Source of the DNA: Pseudomonadota bacterium
GTDB taxonomy: Bacteria; Chloroflexota; UBA5177; JAJPKF01
Length of the DNA: 64,000 nt
Direction: 5' to 3'
Assembly: GCA_021323865.1 (NCBI GenBank)
Contig: JAJPKF010000018.1
Coordinates: 310,001 to 374,000, forward strand
In this document: in pieces, positions 28,141 through 36,519 of the stretch
Layout of the letters: every line of letters begins with the position of its first letter
How positions within the stretch are numbered: the stretch's first letter is position 1
The notes under the pieces: model-generated
Databases searched by the model: none
The model's input: only the letters and a program-made list of their open reading frames with translations
What the model was told of the DNA's origin: nothing
Made by a program: the position numbers and the translations under genes

Positions 28141-28810
28141 TTAGCGGACTCGGCGCCGGGTGACCACGATGCGGATGCCGGCGGCATCGGTCCGGACCTC
28201 GGCGGGATAGCCGGGGTTGGCCGGATTGTAGCCGGCCAGGCCGACGCGGGCCAGGACGCTCGCCGCGCACTGAATCTGACGCGGCCAGGAGCCATAGGTG
28301 GCGGAATCCAGGCAGCCCATATAGGCGGTGCCGTCGGTTCCTCCGTACGACTCGATGATGCCGATGGCCATCATGATGCGGGGGGACAGGCGGTAGTGAT
28401 GGGCCTCTCGAACAAAGGTGCGCGTCCACGCACCCTCGGGCAGTGAGGCGATGCGCTGCCCCATCGGCCCCGTCAGGCGATAGTACCGCCGAACGTGGAA
28501 ACGGCGGTGATGCGCGTGAAACCGCGCGTGTCCGGACCGCAGCGCCGGTCGACCCGCATGGGTCGCCTGCCCTCTAGCGTGTCGCTTGGTGTGGCCCACC
28601 GAATGGTGTCGATGGTGGCGGACATGGCGATGATGCCCATGATGTCCATGGTGGTGATGCCAGATCCGGATGGTCGTCGCGGATGACTGCTCCGACGCGC
28701 TCAGGCTCGCACCGGCGAGCGAGAGTGCTACAGCGACGGGCAGGACCCACCTACGCAAACTTGCGGGACGTTACACTCGTCCCGCCGAGGCGAACGGCTG
28801 CTTGGTTCAT
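28141..28810 (-). pseudogene. His-rich exported protein with lysozyme-like domain; start region frameshifted
   Basis: Exported protein with a histidine-rich spacer (WHHHHGHHGHHRHVRHHRHH) and a C-terminal lytic-transglycosylase-like segment (GAWTRTFVREAHHYRLSP, MMAIGIIESYGGTDGTAYMG, AASVLARVGLAGYNPANPG). The continuous frame begins only at a weak TTG (28758). Upstream, an ATG at 28810 with a strong AAGGAGGA site opens a frame that reaches the same point and stops. Deleting one base of the triplet A run at 28757-28759 joins them into an ideal signal peptide (basic n-region ending RKLRRW, core VLPVAVALSLAGASLS). So the gene likely carries a one-base insertion or sequencing indel. The His-rich part may bind metal. 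A catalytic Glu in ESYGG is plausible. Confidence 0.65.
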
Positions 28811-29502
28811 CGACCTTCCTCCTTTTTGTCGTCTGGACGCGTGATCCCATGATTGGGTCCCGTGTCACTCGCGGCCATAGCTTCTCCGGATACGGCCTCG
28901 TCAAACTGGGGAGGGCACGACGTCGTGCCTGGGATGCGAACTCCGAAGGACATGGGATCCCACGGCGACGGGCTGCGACGGCACCATGGCCGCGAGATGG
29001 TTTGCCGCCCGGCGATGAAGGGAGTTACCGGGTCGGTTGAGGGGATTGCCACGAGACGCTGCCGGGTCACCTCGGCGGCTCTCGTCCGTCCTGACGCCCC
29101 ACGCACGCGAATCGGGACGCCTTCCGAGTGTACCCCGTGGTTGCTGTCTTGGGTCTTTCCCGTGGGGTGTCATCTGACCCGACCGCCCGGAGAGGATGCA
29201 AACCGTGGGGTAGAACCGGGCCGGCAATGGGTCTAGCCCGGAGCGGCCAACGCAAGCCCGCCATCACGCGGACCCAAGACTCGGCTGCACGACCCGGTGT
29301 CGCGACCGGCACCCAAGCCGGCGTCTACCTTTAGCGCCTCACCGCCAGAGGCTTCGCCAGAACCCCGCCCGTCCCAGGGACCTGCCGAGAATGACGTTGC
29401 CGGCCCTTCGAGACATCCTGCCCGGATCGCCGGAGGCCACGGCCGAAATGGTATTGGCAACCCGCGCCGTCCGGTACAAGCCTGATACCAACCCTCGGAA
29501 CC
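28811..29502. other. 692-bp gene-free region with strong inverted repeats
   Basis: No supported coding frame. On the minus strand it would be the leader of the His-rich exported protein. It contains an 11-bp perfect inverted repeat (28868-28878 with 28986-28996) enclosing a 16-bp palindrome (28914-28929) and a smaller TGGGAT/ATCCCA pair (28930-28935, 28957-28962). The nesting suggests a structured 5' RNA. It does not match the core of any riboswitch class I could recall with confidence. Confidence 0.55.
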
Positions 29503-29814
29503 TCATTGCAACGCTTCCGTCAGGAATGCATCGGCGTCGGCCGCCAGCTCGGCGCGATTCCCCTCCTCGGCTTCCACGATCTCCAGCAGGCGCCTACCTT
29601 CGTCGGGACGGTTCAGGCCGATCGCGATGCCCAGCGAGAGCCAGTAGTCGGCCGTCTCCAACAAGGCCGGACGATGTTCTTCATGGGCTCGATCCAGCAC
29701 CTCGGACATTGAGGCCACCACCGCCGAGCCGTACCGCCGCCAGCGTTCGTCCATGCCGGGCTCCATGATTCCCCTCGGATCGTTGCTCTGCCAATAGGCG
29801 CGTGGAGTCGGCAT
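29503..29814 (-). CDS. Small hypothetical acidic helical protein (103 aa)
   Basis: Not recognised. A 103-aa soluble protein, start ATG 29814 chosen because the longer frame to 29850 adds only a basic stretch. The middle reads as amphipathic helices (SMSEVLDRAHEEHRPALLET, ADYWLSLGIAIGLNR), and the end is strongly acidic (EIVEAEEGNRAELAADADAF). Divergent from the large beta-propeller gene. Coding character is good, with high GC at third positions. Confidence 0.55.
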   Translation of the reverse strand: MPTPRAYWQSNDPRGIMEPGMDERWRRYGSAVVASMSEVLDRAHEEHRPALLETADYWLSLGIAIGLNRPDEGRRLLEIVEAEEGNRAELAADADAFLTEALQ

Positions 29815-29920
29815 GCTTGCACCGCTCCGTCTCTTCCTTTCTAACTCCACCCCCGTGGACGTCTGACCTTACCGTCTGGACAGGAGTTCGATCGCCCAAG
29901 CGGGCCATTGCTCCTGGTGA

Positions 29921-29949
29921 TTGACAGTGCCCCGGCTTTGTGGTATCCA
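29921..29949 (+). promoter_or_regulatory. Promoter of the beta-propeller gene
   Basis: Perfect TTGACA (29921-29926), 17-bp spacer, then TATCCA (29944-29949) preceded by TGG, giving an extended -10. The predicted start is near 29956, and an AGGAGGATCAGG ribosome-binding site precedes the ATG at 30006. Confidence 0.6.
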
Positions 29950-30005
29950 GGTGCTACTCACCCAGCCCAGCGGCGGGTTGGGCCCACCCGGACAGGAGGA
30001 TCAGG

Positions 30006-33000
30006 ATGGCAGGGACGTGGACGACACTCAACAATCAGCCGAGCTTCAACGCCGACACGATGCTGCAGCTCACCGATGGGACGGTCATGTGCCACGAGGT
30101 GAGCTCGAAGAACTGGCACCGCCTGACGCCGGATGCGTCGGGCAGCTATGTGAACGGCACCTGGTCTTCTTTGGCCTCGCTGCCGGACAACTCGAGCATT
30201 TCCAACGCCCTGGGCGGTCCCACCAATGCGCCGCTGTACTTCGCCTCGGCGGTTCTGGCCGACGGCACCGTGTTCACGGCGGGAGGAGAGTACAACTCCG
30301 GCAACGCCAACGCGGAGACGCTTGCCTGTCAAATCTACGATCCGGTCGCCGACCAGTGGACGGCGATTACCCCGCCCAGCGGCTGGAGCAACATCGGCGA
30401 CGCGCCAAGCTGCGTTCTTCCCGACGGGAGGCTCCTGCTGGGCAACATCAACTCCACGGCGGTTGCCCTGTACGATCCCGTAACTCAGGCATTCACCGCC
30501 GGCGCCAGCAAGGGAGACAACAGCTCTGAGGAGACGTTCACCCTCCTGCCCGACGGCACGGTATTGACGGTCCAGTGCTCGAACATCCCCAACGCCGAGA
30601 AGTACCTCAGTTCGTCGAATCAATGGGTGAGCGCGGGTAGCACGCCCTCAACGCTACCCCAGGCGTGTCCAGGATTCGTGGCCGAGATCGGGCCCGCCAT
30701 TCTGCTTCCCGACGGCCGGGTGTTCGCCATCGGCGCGACCGGCAACACCGCCCTGTACACGGCGCCCGCCAATCCCAGCAACGCCGGCACATGGTCAGCC
30801 GGCCCGACCCTGACCGACACCAGTCACAACACCCAGTTCCCCATGGATGCGGGCGCCGCCCTGCTGCCCAACGGCAAGGTGCTCTGCGTCGGCAGCCCCT
30901 CGCCGCCGTGCAGCTATCCCGGCCCGACCACCTTCTTCGAGTACGACCCATCTACCAACGCCGCGACCGTGGTTGCGAGCCCCACCAATGCAGGGTCGGC
31001 CTGTTACACCGGGCGCTTCCTGCTGCTGCCGACCGGCCAGGTTCTCTTCTCGAACAACAGCTCCACGGTCAGCGTCTACACGCCGGATGGATCGCCGAAT
31101 GCGGCGTGGAAGCCAACCATCACCGCCTGTCCGACCGACCTCATCACCGGCCATAGCTACACCATCACCGGGACCCAGCTCAACGGCCTGTCCCAAGCCG
31201 TCAGCTATGGCGACGACGCTCAGATGGCCACCAATTACCCGATCGTCCGCCTGACGAACACCGGAAGCGGCAACGTGATCTATCTGCGGACGTTCAACCA
31301 CTCGACCATGGGCGTTGCCACCGGGACGACCCCCGTGACCACCAACATTCAGGTGCCGCCGGGGACGCCCGGAGGTCAGTATGACCTCGTGGTCATCGCC
31401 AACGGCATCGCCTCCGATCCGGTTGTGGTCGAGGTTGGGTCCCGCGACGCCTTCTTCATCATCGACCGTAGCACCTATGGCCAGGGCGAGATCCAGGCCT
31501 TGATCAATCTCAACGGCGCTCCCGCGGTGATCGACCCGGCCCTGTACGTGGTCGTCGAAGGATTCTCGGCCGCGGATCTCAGCCTCACCGCGGCCAACCT
31601 GAACGCTCCGCCGAACCTTCCCGTCATACCGGATCCGGTTTCCGGTGTCTCGCTCCAGTTCAGTGGTCCGGTGGTGCCCCACGACCCCTCCTTGCCGCCC
31701 ACGCCCCAGCGGTTCACCTTCCCGTACCGCATCGTGTTCCAGGACACGTCCATGTTTGGCTTCTCGCCCGACATCGAGACGGTTGGTCTTTCGGCGTCAT
31801 TGACGGCCGCGGGTACCACCGTCCACGCCGCCGGGGCGATCGAGCTGATCAAGAACCCCAATCCCTTCATCCTGCACGGCGACACCGCGCACGGCTATCC
31901 GTGGTACCTCAGCGTCGATATCCGCGTCTTCCAGCTCAAGGCCGGCCAGACGCGGTTCGCGGCCCATCTGGCGACCGCCGGCGATCCCCGCGACGTCGCC
32001 ACGGGCTTCATCCAGCAAGTCATCACGAATTTGAACGCCAGCCCCGGGTCGGCAGGGACCGAGTTCGATTCACTTCCACAGGACGAGCAGCTGTCCGAGC
32101 TGGCCCTCTCTCCCGTCGACTCTCACGGTGTGTCCGTGTACAACTTCGCCGTCGCTCGCGTCCGCTACCGGGACATCATCCCCGCCTCGAACGTTCGCCT
32201 GTTCTTCCGAATGTGGCCTGCACAGCAGACGAACGCCACGTACGACACCGCGACCGCCTACCGATCCCATGCCGACGGTTCGGGACACAAGGTCCCGCTC
32301 CTGGGGATCGAGGGGGATGAGATCATCACCATTCCCTTCTTCGCCGAGCGGCGGGTCGATACCACCAGCGTGAGCATGACGACGCAGACGGATGCCAGCA
32401 ATGTCCGGGGGGCCATCTCTCCAGACCCCCTCGGCGGCGAGGTGGACAGCTATTTCGGCTGCTGGCTGGACATCAACCAGCCCGGTGATCTGATCCTGCC
32501 GTCGCGAATGGTCGGCGGCAATCCGGCAAACATTCCCGACGGCCCATTCACGGGCATGGGAACGCTGGTCTCGATTCAGCAGCTGGTGCGCAGCGAGCAC
32601 CAATGCCTGCTGGCGGAAGTGGCATTCGATCCCGATCCCATCCCGTCCAATGCCGACCCCTCCATTTCCGATAAGCTCGCCCAGCGCAACCTGACGTTCA
32701 TCAACGTTCCCAATCCCGGCGCCCTCGAATCTCGGCGAGCGCCGCAGGTGTTCGAAATCCGGCCCACGCCGGGAGCGCTGCGACCCGACCTTCGCTATGA
32801 CGAGCTGATGATCGACTGGAGCAGCGTCCCGGGTCAGGGCCATGCCGCCATCTACCTGCCTGCCGTGGGGGCCGACACGGTGCTGCAGCTGGCCGATCAG
32901 ATGTACCTATCTCACCGTCTCACCCGCCTCGACGCCGACACCATCGGCTGCCCGACCGACGGGGTCGCCTACATTCCGGTGCCGCAGGGCAGCGGACCGA

Positions 33001-33710
33001 ACTTCGCCGGGCTGCTCACAGTCGACCTCCCGCCGACGATTCACAAGGGAGAGCGCTACTCCGTTCAGGTCAAACAGATCACGACCGTGCCCATCAGAGG
33101 ATTGGTGGTGAACCGGGAGCAGCAGATCGGCGGGAAGGCCGCGGCGATGACCAGAGATGCCCAAGAGTTCGAGAAGGGCCGCTTCTGGCGGCGTGTCTTA
33201 GGGGTCTTCCGAGTTGAGATACCGGTGGGCACCAAGACGGAGCTCCTGGGGCGAGAGGAGAGACTGCTCTCCATCCTTCGCTGGATCGAGCTCGCCATCC
33301 CGCTCGAGAGTCGCTGGTACCCGGTCTTCCGCCGCTATGTTGCTCAAGTCGGGGGTCGCGTACATCTCATGGGCGGCAACCCCGGTCTGATTCGGCCCAG
33401 TCCGGACGGCAACTGGCAGAAGGGCACGACGACTGAAGCTGGTGAGAAGGGAGGCCGCACAGGCGAGGAGTGGATCGGCCGCACGGGGAAGATCAACGCG
33501 CTCTTCTACGATCGGTACGGGGACTTCGAAGGCTTCGTTCTCGATACGGAAGATGGCGAGCGGCGGTTCTTCTCGCGGGAACAAGCGGTGGAAGTGGTTG
33601 CCGAACGCGCGTGGCGCGAACGCCTGGTCACCACCGTGCTCGCCGAGCGAGATGACCCGCGTCGGCCGATGGAGATCGTCCTGTCGCCGCCACGCGAGTC
33701 ATACCTCTAG
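30006..33710 (+). CDS. Large Kelch/galactose-oxidase-like beta-propeller protein
   Basis: A 1234-aa protein from ATG 30006, directly behind a strong ribosome-binding site. Residues 1-430 are Kelch-type propeller blades: TMLQLTDGTVMCHEV, ASAVLADGTVFTAGGEYN, SCVLPDGRLLLGN, AILLPDGRVFAIGATGNTAL, and a DUF1929/galactose-oxidase-like end (TNYPIVRLTNTGSGNVIYLR). The next 600 residues are a second large module (AFFIIDRSTYGQGEIQALIN, YPWYLSVDIRVFQLKAGQTR) of unknown fold. The C-terminus is soluble, with YGDFEGFVLDTEDGERRFFS. No signal peptide or membrane helix is seen, which is unusual for this propeller class. Function unknown. Confidence 0.8.
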   Translation: MAGTWTTLNNQPSFNADTMLQLTDGTVMCHEVSSKNWHRLTPDASGSYVNGTWSSLASLPDNSSISNALGGPTNAPLYFASAVLADGTVFTAGGEYNSGNANAETLACQIYDPVADQWTAITPPSGWSNIGDAPSCVLPDGRLLLGNINSTAVALYDPVTQAFTAGASKGDNSSEETFTLLPDGTVLTVQCSNIPNAEKYLSSSNQWVSAGSTPSTLPQACPGFVAEIGPAILLPDGRVFAIGATGNTALYTAPANPSNAGTWSAGPTLTDTSHNTQFPMDAGAALLPNGKVLCVGSPSPPCSYPGPTTFFEYDPSTNAATVVASPTNAGSACYTGRFLLLPTGQVLFSNNSSTVSVYTPDGSPNAAWKPTITACPTDLITGHSYTITGTQLNGLSQAVSYGDDAQMATNYPIVRLTNTGSGNVIYLRTFNHSTMGVATGTTPVTTNIQVPPGTPGGQYDLVVIANGIASDPVVVEVGSRDAFFIIDRSTYGQGEIQALINLNGAPAVIDPALYVVVEGFSAADLSLTAANLNAPPNLPVIPDPVSGVSLQFSGPVVPHDPSLPPTPQRFTFPYRIVFQDTSMFGFSPDIETVGLSASLTAAGTTVHAAGAIELIKNPNPFILHGDTAHGYPWYLSVDIRVFQLKAGQTRFAAHLATAGDPRDVATGFIQQVITNLNASPGSAGTEFDSLPQDEQLSELALSPVDSHGVSVYNFAVARVRYRDIIPASNVRLFFRMWPAQQTNATYDTATAYRSHADGSGHKVPLLGIEGDEIITIPFFAERRVDTTSVSMTTQTDASNVRGAISPDPLGGEVDSYFGCWLDINQPGDLILPSRMVGGNPANIPDGPFTGMGTLVSIQQLVRSEHQCLLAEVAFDPDPIPSNADPSISDKLAQRNLTFINVPNPGALESRRAPQVFEIRPTPGALRPDLRYDELMIDWSSVPGQGHAAIYLPAVGADTVLQLADQMYLSHRLTRLDADTIGCPTDGVAYIPVPQGSGPNFAGLLTVDLPPTIHKGERYSVQVKQITTVPIRGLVVNREQQIGGKAAAMTRDAQEFEKGRFWRRVLGVFRVEIPVGTKTELLGREERLLSILRWIELAIPLESRWYPVFRRYVAQVGGRVHLMGGNPGLIRPSPDGNWQKGTTTEAGEKGGRTGEEWIGRTGKINALFYDRYGDFEGFVLDTEDGERRFFSREQAVEVVAERAWRERLVTTVLAERDDPRRPMEIVLSPPRESYL

Positions 33711-33723
33711 AAGCGCTAGCGGT

Positions 33724-33757
33724 CCGGCGGGTTGCCGCGTTACGCGGTGCCCGCCGG
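33724..33757 (+). terminator. Hairpin after the beta-propeller gene
   Basis: CCGGCGGG (33724-33731) pairs with CCCGCCGG (33750-33757), with an inner CCGCG/CGCGG stem and loop TTA. It lies 14 bp after the stop and also faces the convergent hydrolase gene. Confidence 0.6.
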
Positions 33758-33822
33758 CACTACCCTGCCAACGTGATCGCGAAACTCGGCGCGATCGACG
33801 ATTGTTGGTCTCGGCGGTGGCC

Positions 33823-35043
33823 TTAGAGCCTGCCGGTAACGGCGAGCGGCAGCAGCGCGTAGAAGGTGGCGGAACGCACCACATCGTCCAGCGGAATCTG
33901 GTCGAGGGTGGTGTGGGCGAAGCGCTCGTCGCCGGGACCGAAGCCGAGCGAGGGAATGCCGGCCTTGCCTGCCCAGTAGATGCCGTTGGTCGAAAAGCTC
34001 CACTTGCCGATACGGGGTTCCGAGCCATAGGCGCTGGTATAGGCCGACCGCGCGGCCGAAAGGTAGGGGTGATCCGGCGCCAGAGCCCAGGCCGGGAAGA
34101 CCTTCTCGACGGGGAACACAAAGCCGGTGTAGCTCGGCTCGTCCCAGGTGGGGATCTGGATCTCGGCCGTCTGCGCTTCGGGCAAGCGTCGCAGCTGTTC
34201 GAGAACGATGTCCGGTGTCTCTCCAACCGTCACCCGGCGGTCCAGGTAGATCTGACAGCTATCGGGCACCGCGTTGACCGACGGCGTGTCCACAGCCAGG
34301 TCCGTCGCGGCGACAGTCCCCTTGCCGAGGAAGGGATCGTCGGCGAAGGTATCGCCTAGCGTCTCCACGCCTTCCAAGAACCGGGCCGCCCGGTAGAGCG
34401 GATTGTCTCCCAGCTGTGGCATGGCGGCATGGGCGCTCTTGCCGGCAAACGTGGCCGTCACCTCGACGCGTCCACGATGGCCGCGATAGAGCGCCATGGT
34501 GGTGGGTTCGCCGATTACGACGTAATCCGGCTTGATTCCCTCATGCTCGACCAGCGCGTGGCAGGCGATGCCGTCGCACCACTCTTCCATGTTGCCGAAG
34601 TAGTAGAGGGTGAGCCCGTCGAGCAGCCCCAGCTCCTTGAGGGTACTGATGGCATACACCATGGGTGGTGTCGAGCCCTTCTCATCGCAGGCGCCCCGAG
34701 CGTACAGAATGCCGTCCTCGACCTTGCCCTCGAGCGGGTCCCAATCCCACTGAGACCGATCGCCGATGCCGACCGTGTCGATATGGCTGTCGAAGACGAT
34801 GGAGACCGGGCCGTCTCCCGCACGGCCCAACACGTTGCCCATGTCGTCGAACCGTACCTCGTCGAAGCCCAAGGACCTCATGCGCTCGGCAATGAGCCCA
34901 CCGACTTCCCCGATCTGCGAGTCAAAGCTGGGTATGCGCACGATCTCCCGGAGAAAATCGGTCATGTCGCCGGCGGAACGGCTCAGGGCGGCGGTAATGT
35001 CGCCGGCCCGTCCGTCCAAGCGGGAGCCGCCCTGGTCGCTCAC
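33823..35043 (-). CDS. M20-family metallohydrolase, YgeY-like (selenium-metabolism-linked)
   Basis: M20 peptidase/deacylase-like hydrolase, 406 aa. It reads very like E. coli YgeY: MTDFLREIVRIPSFDSQIGE, VRFDDMGNVLG, FDSHIDTVGIG, YYFGNMEEWCDGIACH, VIGEPTTMALYRGHRGRVEV, and near the end KWSFSTNGIYWAGKAGIPSL and FGPGDERFAHT. The His/Asp/Glu metal and catalytic positions look intact. The GTG start at 35043 overlaps the LysR stop (GTGA), so it is co-translated with that regulator. The family is named for co-occurrence with selenium-dependent purine/amino-acid catabolism; a tRNA-Sec gene lies 17 kb away. The true substrate is unknown. Confidence 0.85.
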   Translation of the reverse strand: MSDQGGSRLDGRAGDITAALSRSAGDMTDFLREIVRIPSFDSQIGEVGGLIAERMRSLGFDEVRFDDMGNVLGRAGDGPVSIVFDSHIDTVGIGDRSQWDWDPLEGKVEDGILYARGACDEKGSTPPMVYAISTLKELGLLDGLTLYYFGNMEEWCDGIACHALVEHEGIKPDYVVIGEPTTMALYRGHRGRVEVTATFAGKSAHAAMPQLGDNPLYRAARFLEGVETLGDTFADDPFLGKGTVAATDLAVDTPSVNAVPDSCQIYLDRRVTVGETPDIVLEQLRRLPEAQTAEIQIPTWDEPSYTGFVFPVEKVFPAWALAPDHPYLSAARSAYTSAYGSEPRIGKWSFSTNGIYWAGKAGIPSLGFGPGDERFAHTTLDQIPLDDVVRSATFYALLPLAVTGRL

Positions 35044-35972
35044 TGATTCGCCGCCGGCTTGTCGGTCAACTCCACCATCTCCCGCTGCTGGCCCGCGCGT
35101 TCGTGAAGCAGATGACGGAACGCGATTGCCGCCCGCGACAGGCGCTTGTCCTTGTGATGAACCAGGAGCAGCTCTCTGCGGATAAGCAGCCCCGGGATAT
35201 CGGGGGTCACGAGGCGGCCCTCTGCCAGCTCGTAGCGTACCGCGTAGCGCGAGGCGACCGAAATGCCCAGGTTGGCCGCCACCGCCTGCTTGATGGCTTC
35301 GGTTGAGCCAAGCTGCATGGTGTCGGCAGGCTCGACCCCCAGCTGAAAGAGCCGCTCCTCCAAGAGGTGCTGGGTGCCCGAGCCACGTTCGCGGGTCAGC
35401 AGGGTTTCCGAGCGCAACTCGGCCGGCTGCACACGTCGGGGTTGCGCAAACCGGTGTGTCTTGGAGACGATGGGAATCAGCTCATCGTCCAAATAGGGCT
35501 CGGCCATCAGATCCGTTTCTCGCAGGGGCCCGGCGACCAGGCCGAAGTCGACTTCGTTGTCCCGAAGCCGCTCCAGGGTTCGTGCCTTGTTGCCCAGGCG
35601 CAGGTTCACCTTCACGGAGGGATGCTCCTCGCGGAAGGATCCCAGGATCTCGGGAATCAGGTAGATGCCGATCGTGGCGCTCGCGCCGACGACGAGGACG
35701 CCCCGATCCAGCCCCTTCAGCTCCGTCAGGGCGATCTTGGCTTCCTCTTCGAGCAGGATCATCCGCGCCGTGTCGTCCGCCAGTAGCCGCCCGGCCGTCG
35801 TCAGAAAGACCTGCTTTCCCACTCGTTCGAAGAGACTGACACCCAGATCCTCCTCCAATCCGCGGATGTGAAAGGAAACCGCGGGCTGACTAATGCCCAG
35901 CTCCTGCGCCGCCTTGGAATAACTCAGCCGGGAAGCAACGGCATGAAAGACGCGAATGCGCTGTGACAGCAA
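35040..35972 (-). CDS. LysR-family transcriptional regulator
   Basis: LysR regulator, 310 aa if begun at TTG 35972, which has GGAAGGA upstream and puts the helix-turn-helix at the normal position (IRVFHAVASRLSYSKAAQEL, GISQPAVSFHIRGLEEDLG, LFERVGKQVFLTTAG). The frame is open to 36068 but without conserved sequence. The effector domain is typical (LVVGASATIGIYLIPEILGS, LEERLFQLGVEP, MQLGSTEAIKQAVAANLGIS), closest in style to the CysL/YwfK group. Unusually it is not divergent from its likely target: it is upstream of and overlaps the YgeY-like hydrolase gene. Confidence 0.88.
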   Translation of the reverse strand: MLSQRIRVFHAVASRLSYSKAAQELGISQPAVSFHIRGLEEDLGVSLFERVGKQVFLTTAGRLLADDTARMILLEEEAKIALTELKGLDRGVLVVGASATIGIYLIPEILGSFREEHPSVKVNLRLGNKARTLERLRDNEVDFGLVAGPLRETDLMAEPYLDDELIPIVSKTHRFAQPRRVQPAELRSETLLTRERGSGTQHLLEERLFQLGVEPADTMQLGSTEAIKQAVAANLGISVASRYAVRYELAEGRLVTPDIPGLLIRRELLLVHHKDKRLSRAAIAFRHLLHERAGQQREMVELTDKPAANQ

Positions 35973-36131
35973 GCTCGAGGTTCCTTCCAGGTCTGGAGCT
36001 CCCGGCCGGCGGAAAGTGAGGGGATGCCGACGCTCTGCCGTTATTCTGGCAGAAATCGGGCATGGCACGAGTCATGCTCGAGCCAAGCCAAGGCATAATG
36101 CTGACTGATGATGGGATCGGAAAGAAGATAT

Positions 36132-36160
36132 TTGACTTATCGGTCGCGGGTCCGTAGGAT
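36132..36160 (+). promoter_or_regulatory. Promoter of the RiPP-precursor-like gene
   Basis: TTGACT (36132-36137), 17-bp spacer, TAGGAT (36155-36160). The start point near 36167 gives a short leader with GGGAGG (36182-36187) eight bases before the GTG at 36196. The region is shared with the divergent LysR gene. Confidence 0.6.
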
Positions 36161-36195
36161 GAAGTAGGGCTGACACGATCCGGGAGGTTCATGCC

Positions 36196-36423
36196 GTGGC
36201 GGTTGAGCAGGTTTCGGCGGTGATCGATCGACTTCGGACGGATAATGGCTTCCGTGTCCAGTACTGCGCTGACCCCGACGAGGCGCTTTCTCGCTACGCG
36301 CTCGATGGGGACGACCTCAGGGCACTGAAGACCGGAGATGGTCTGCATCTCGAGCTGATGGGGCTCGGGCAGAAGTGGGATCAGTTTGTGGAGGCGCTCT
36401 GCGGCCCTCATCCCGGCCCATAA
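36196..36423 (+). CDS. Small LigA/Os1348-like protein, possible RiPP precursor
   Basis: A 75-aa protein from GTG 36196 with GGGAGG eight bases upstream and its own good promoter. The N-terminal part (VSAVIDRLRTDNGFRVQYC, ADPDEALSRYALDGDDLRAL) has the helix-plus-ALxxYxLxxxExxAL pattern of the Os1348/Franean1_4349 group of NHLP-clan leader peptides, which share the LigA-like fold. The C-terminal 25 residues (GQKWDQFVEALCGPHPGP) contain a single Cys and Gly/Pro, a possible core. No modifying enzyme (radical SAM, YcaO, LanM) is adjacent, so it is either an orphan precursor or a stand-alone LigA-like protein. Family assignment is from pattern recognition. Confidence 0.6.
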   Translation: MAVEQVSAVIDRLRTDNGFRVQYCADPDEALSRYALDGDDLRALKTGDGLHLELMGLGQKWDQFVEALCGPHPGP

Positions 36424-36519
36424 AGTCAGTATTGCCTTAACGTACCAACCTCGCCTTCCGGATCTGTGCGGGTGCGGCCCCGACATGGCGGGTTCCCCGA
36501 TTGAGGACGCTCGTCCCGG

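Noticed and set aside
28807-29106. 99-codon minus-strand frame
   Set aside because: No motif and no start signal, and it overlaps the better-supported start of the His-rich protein gene.
28811-29220. c-di-AMP (ydaO) or c-di-GMP riboswitch
   Set aside because: Only isolated fragments resemble the cores; order and spacing do not fit, so no class is named.
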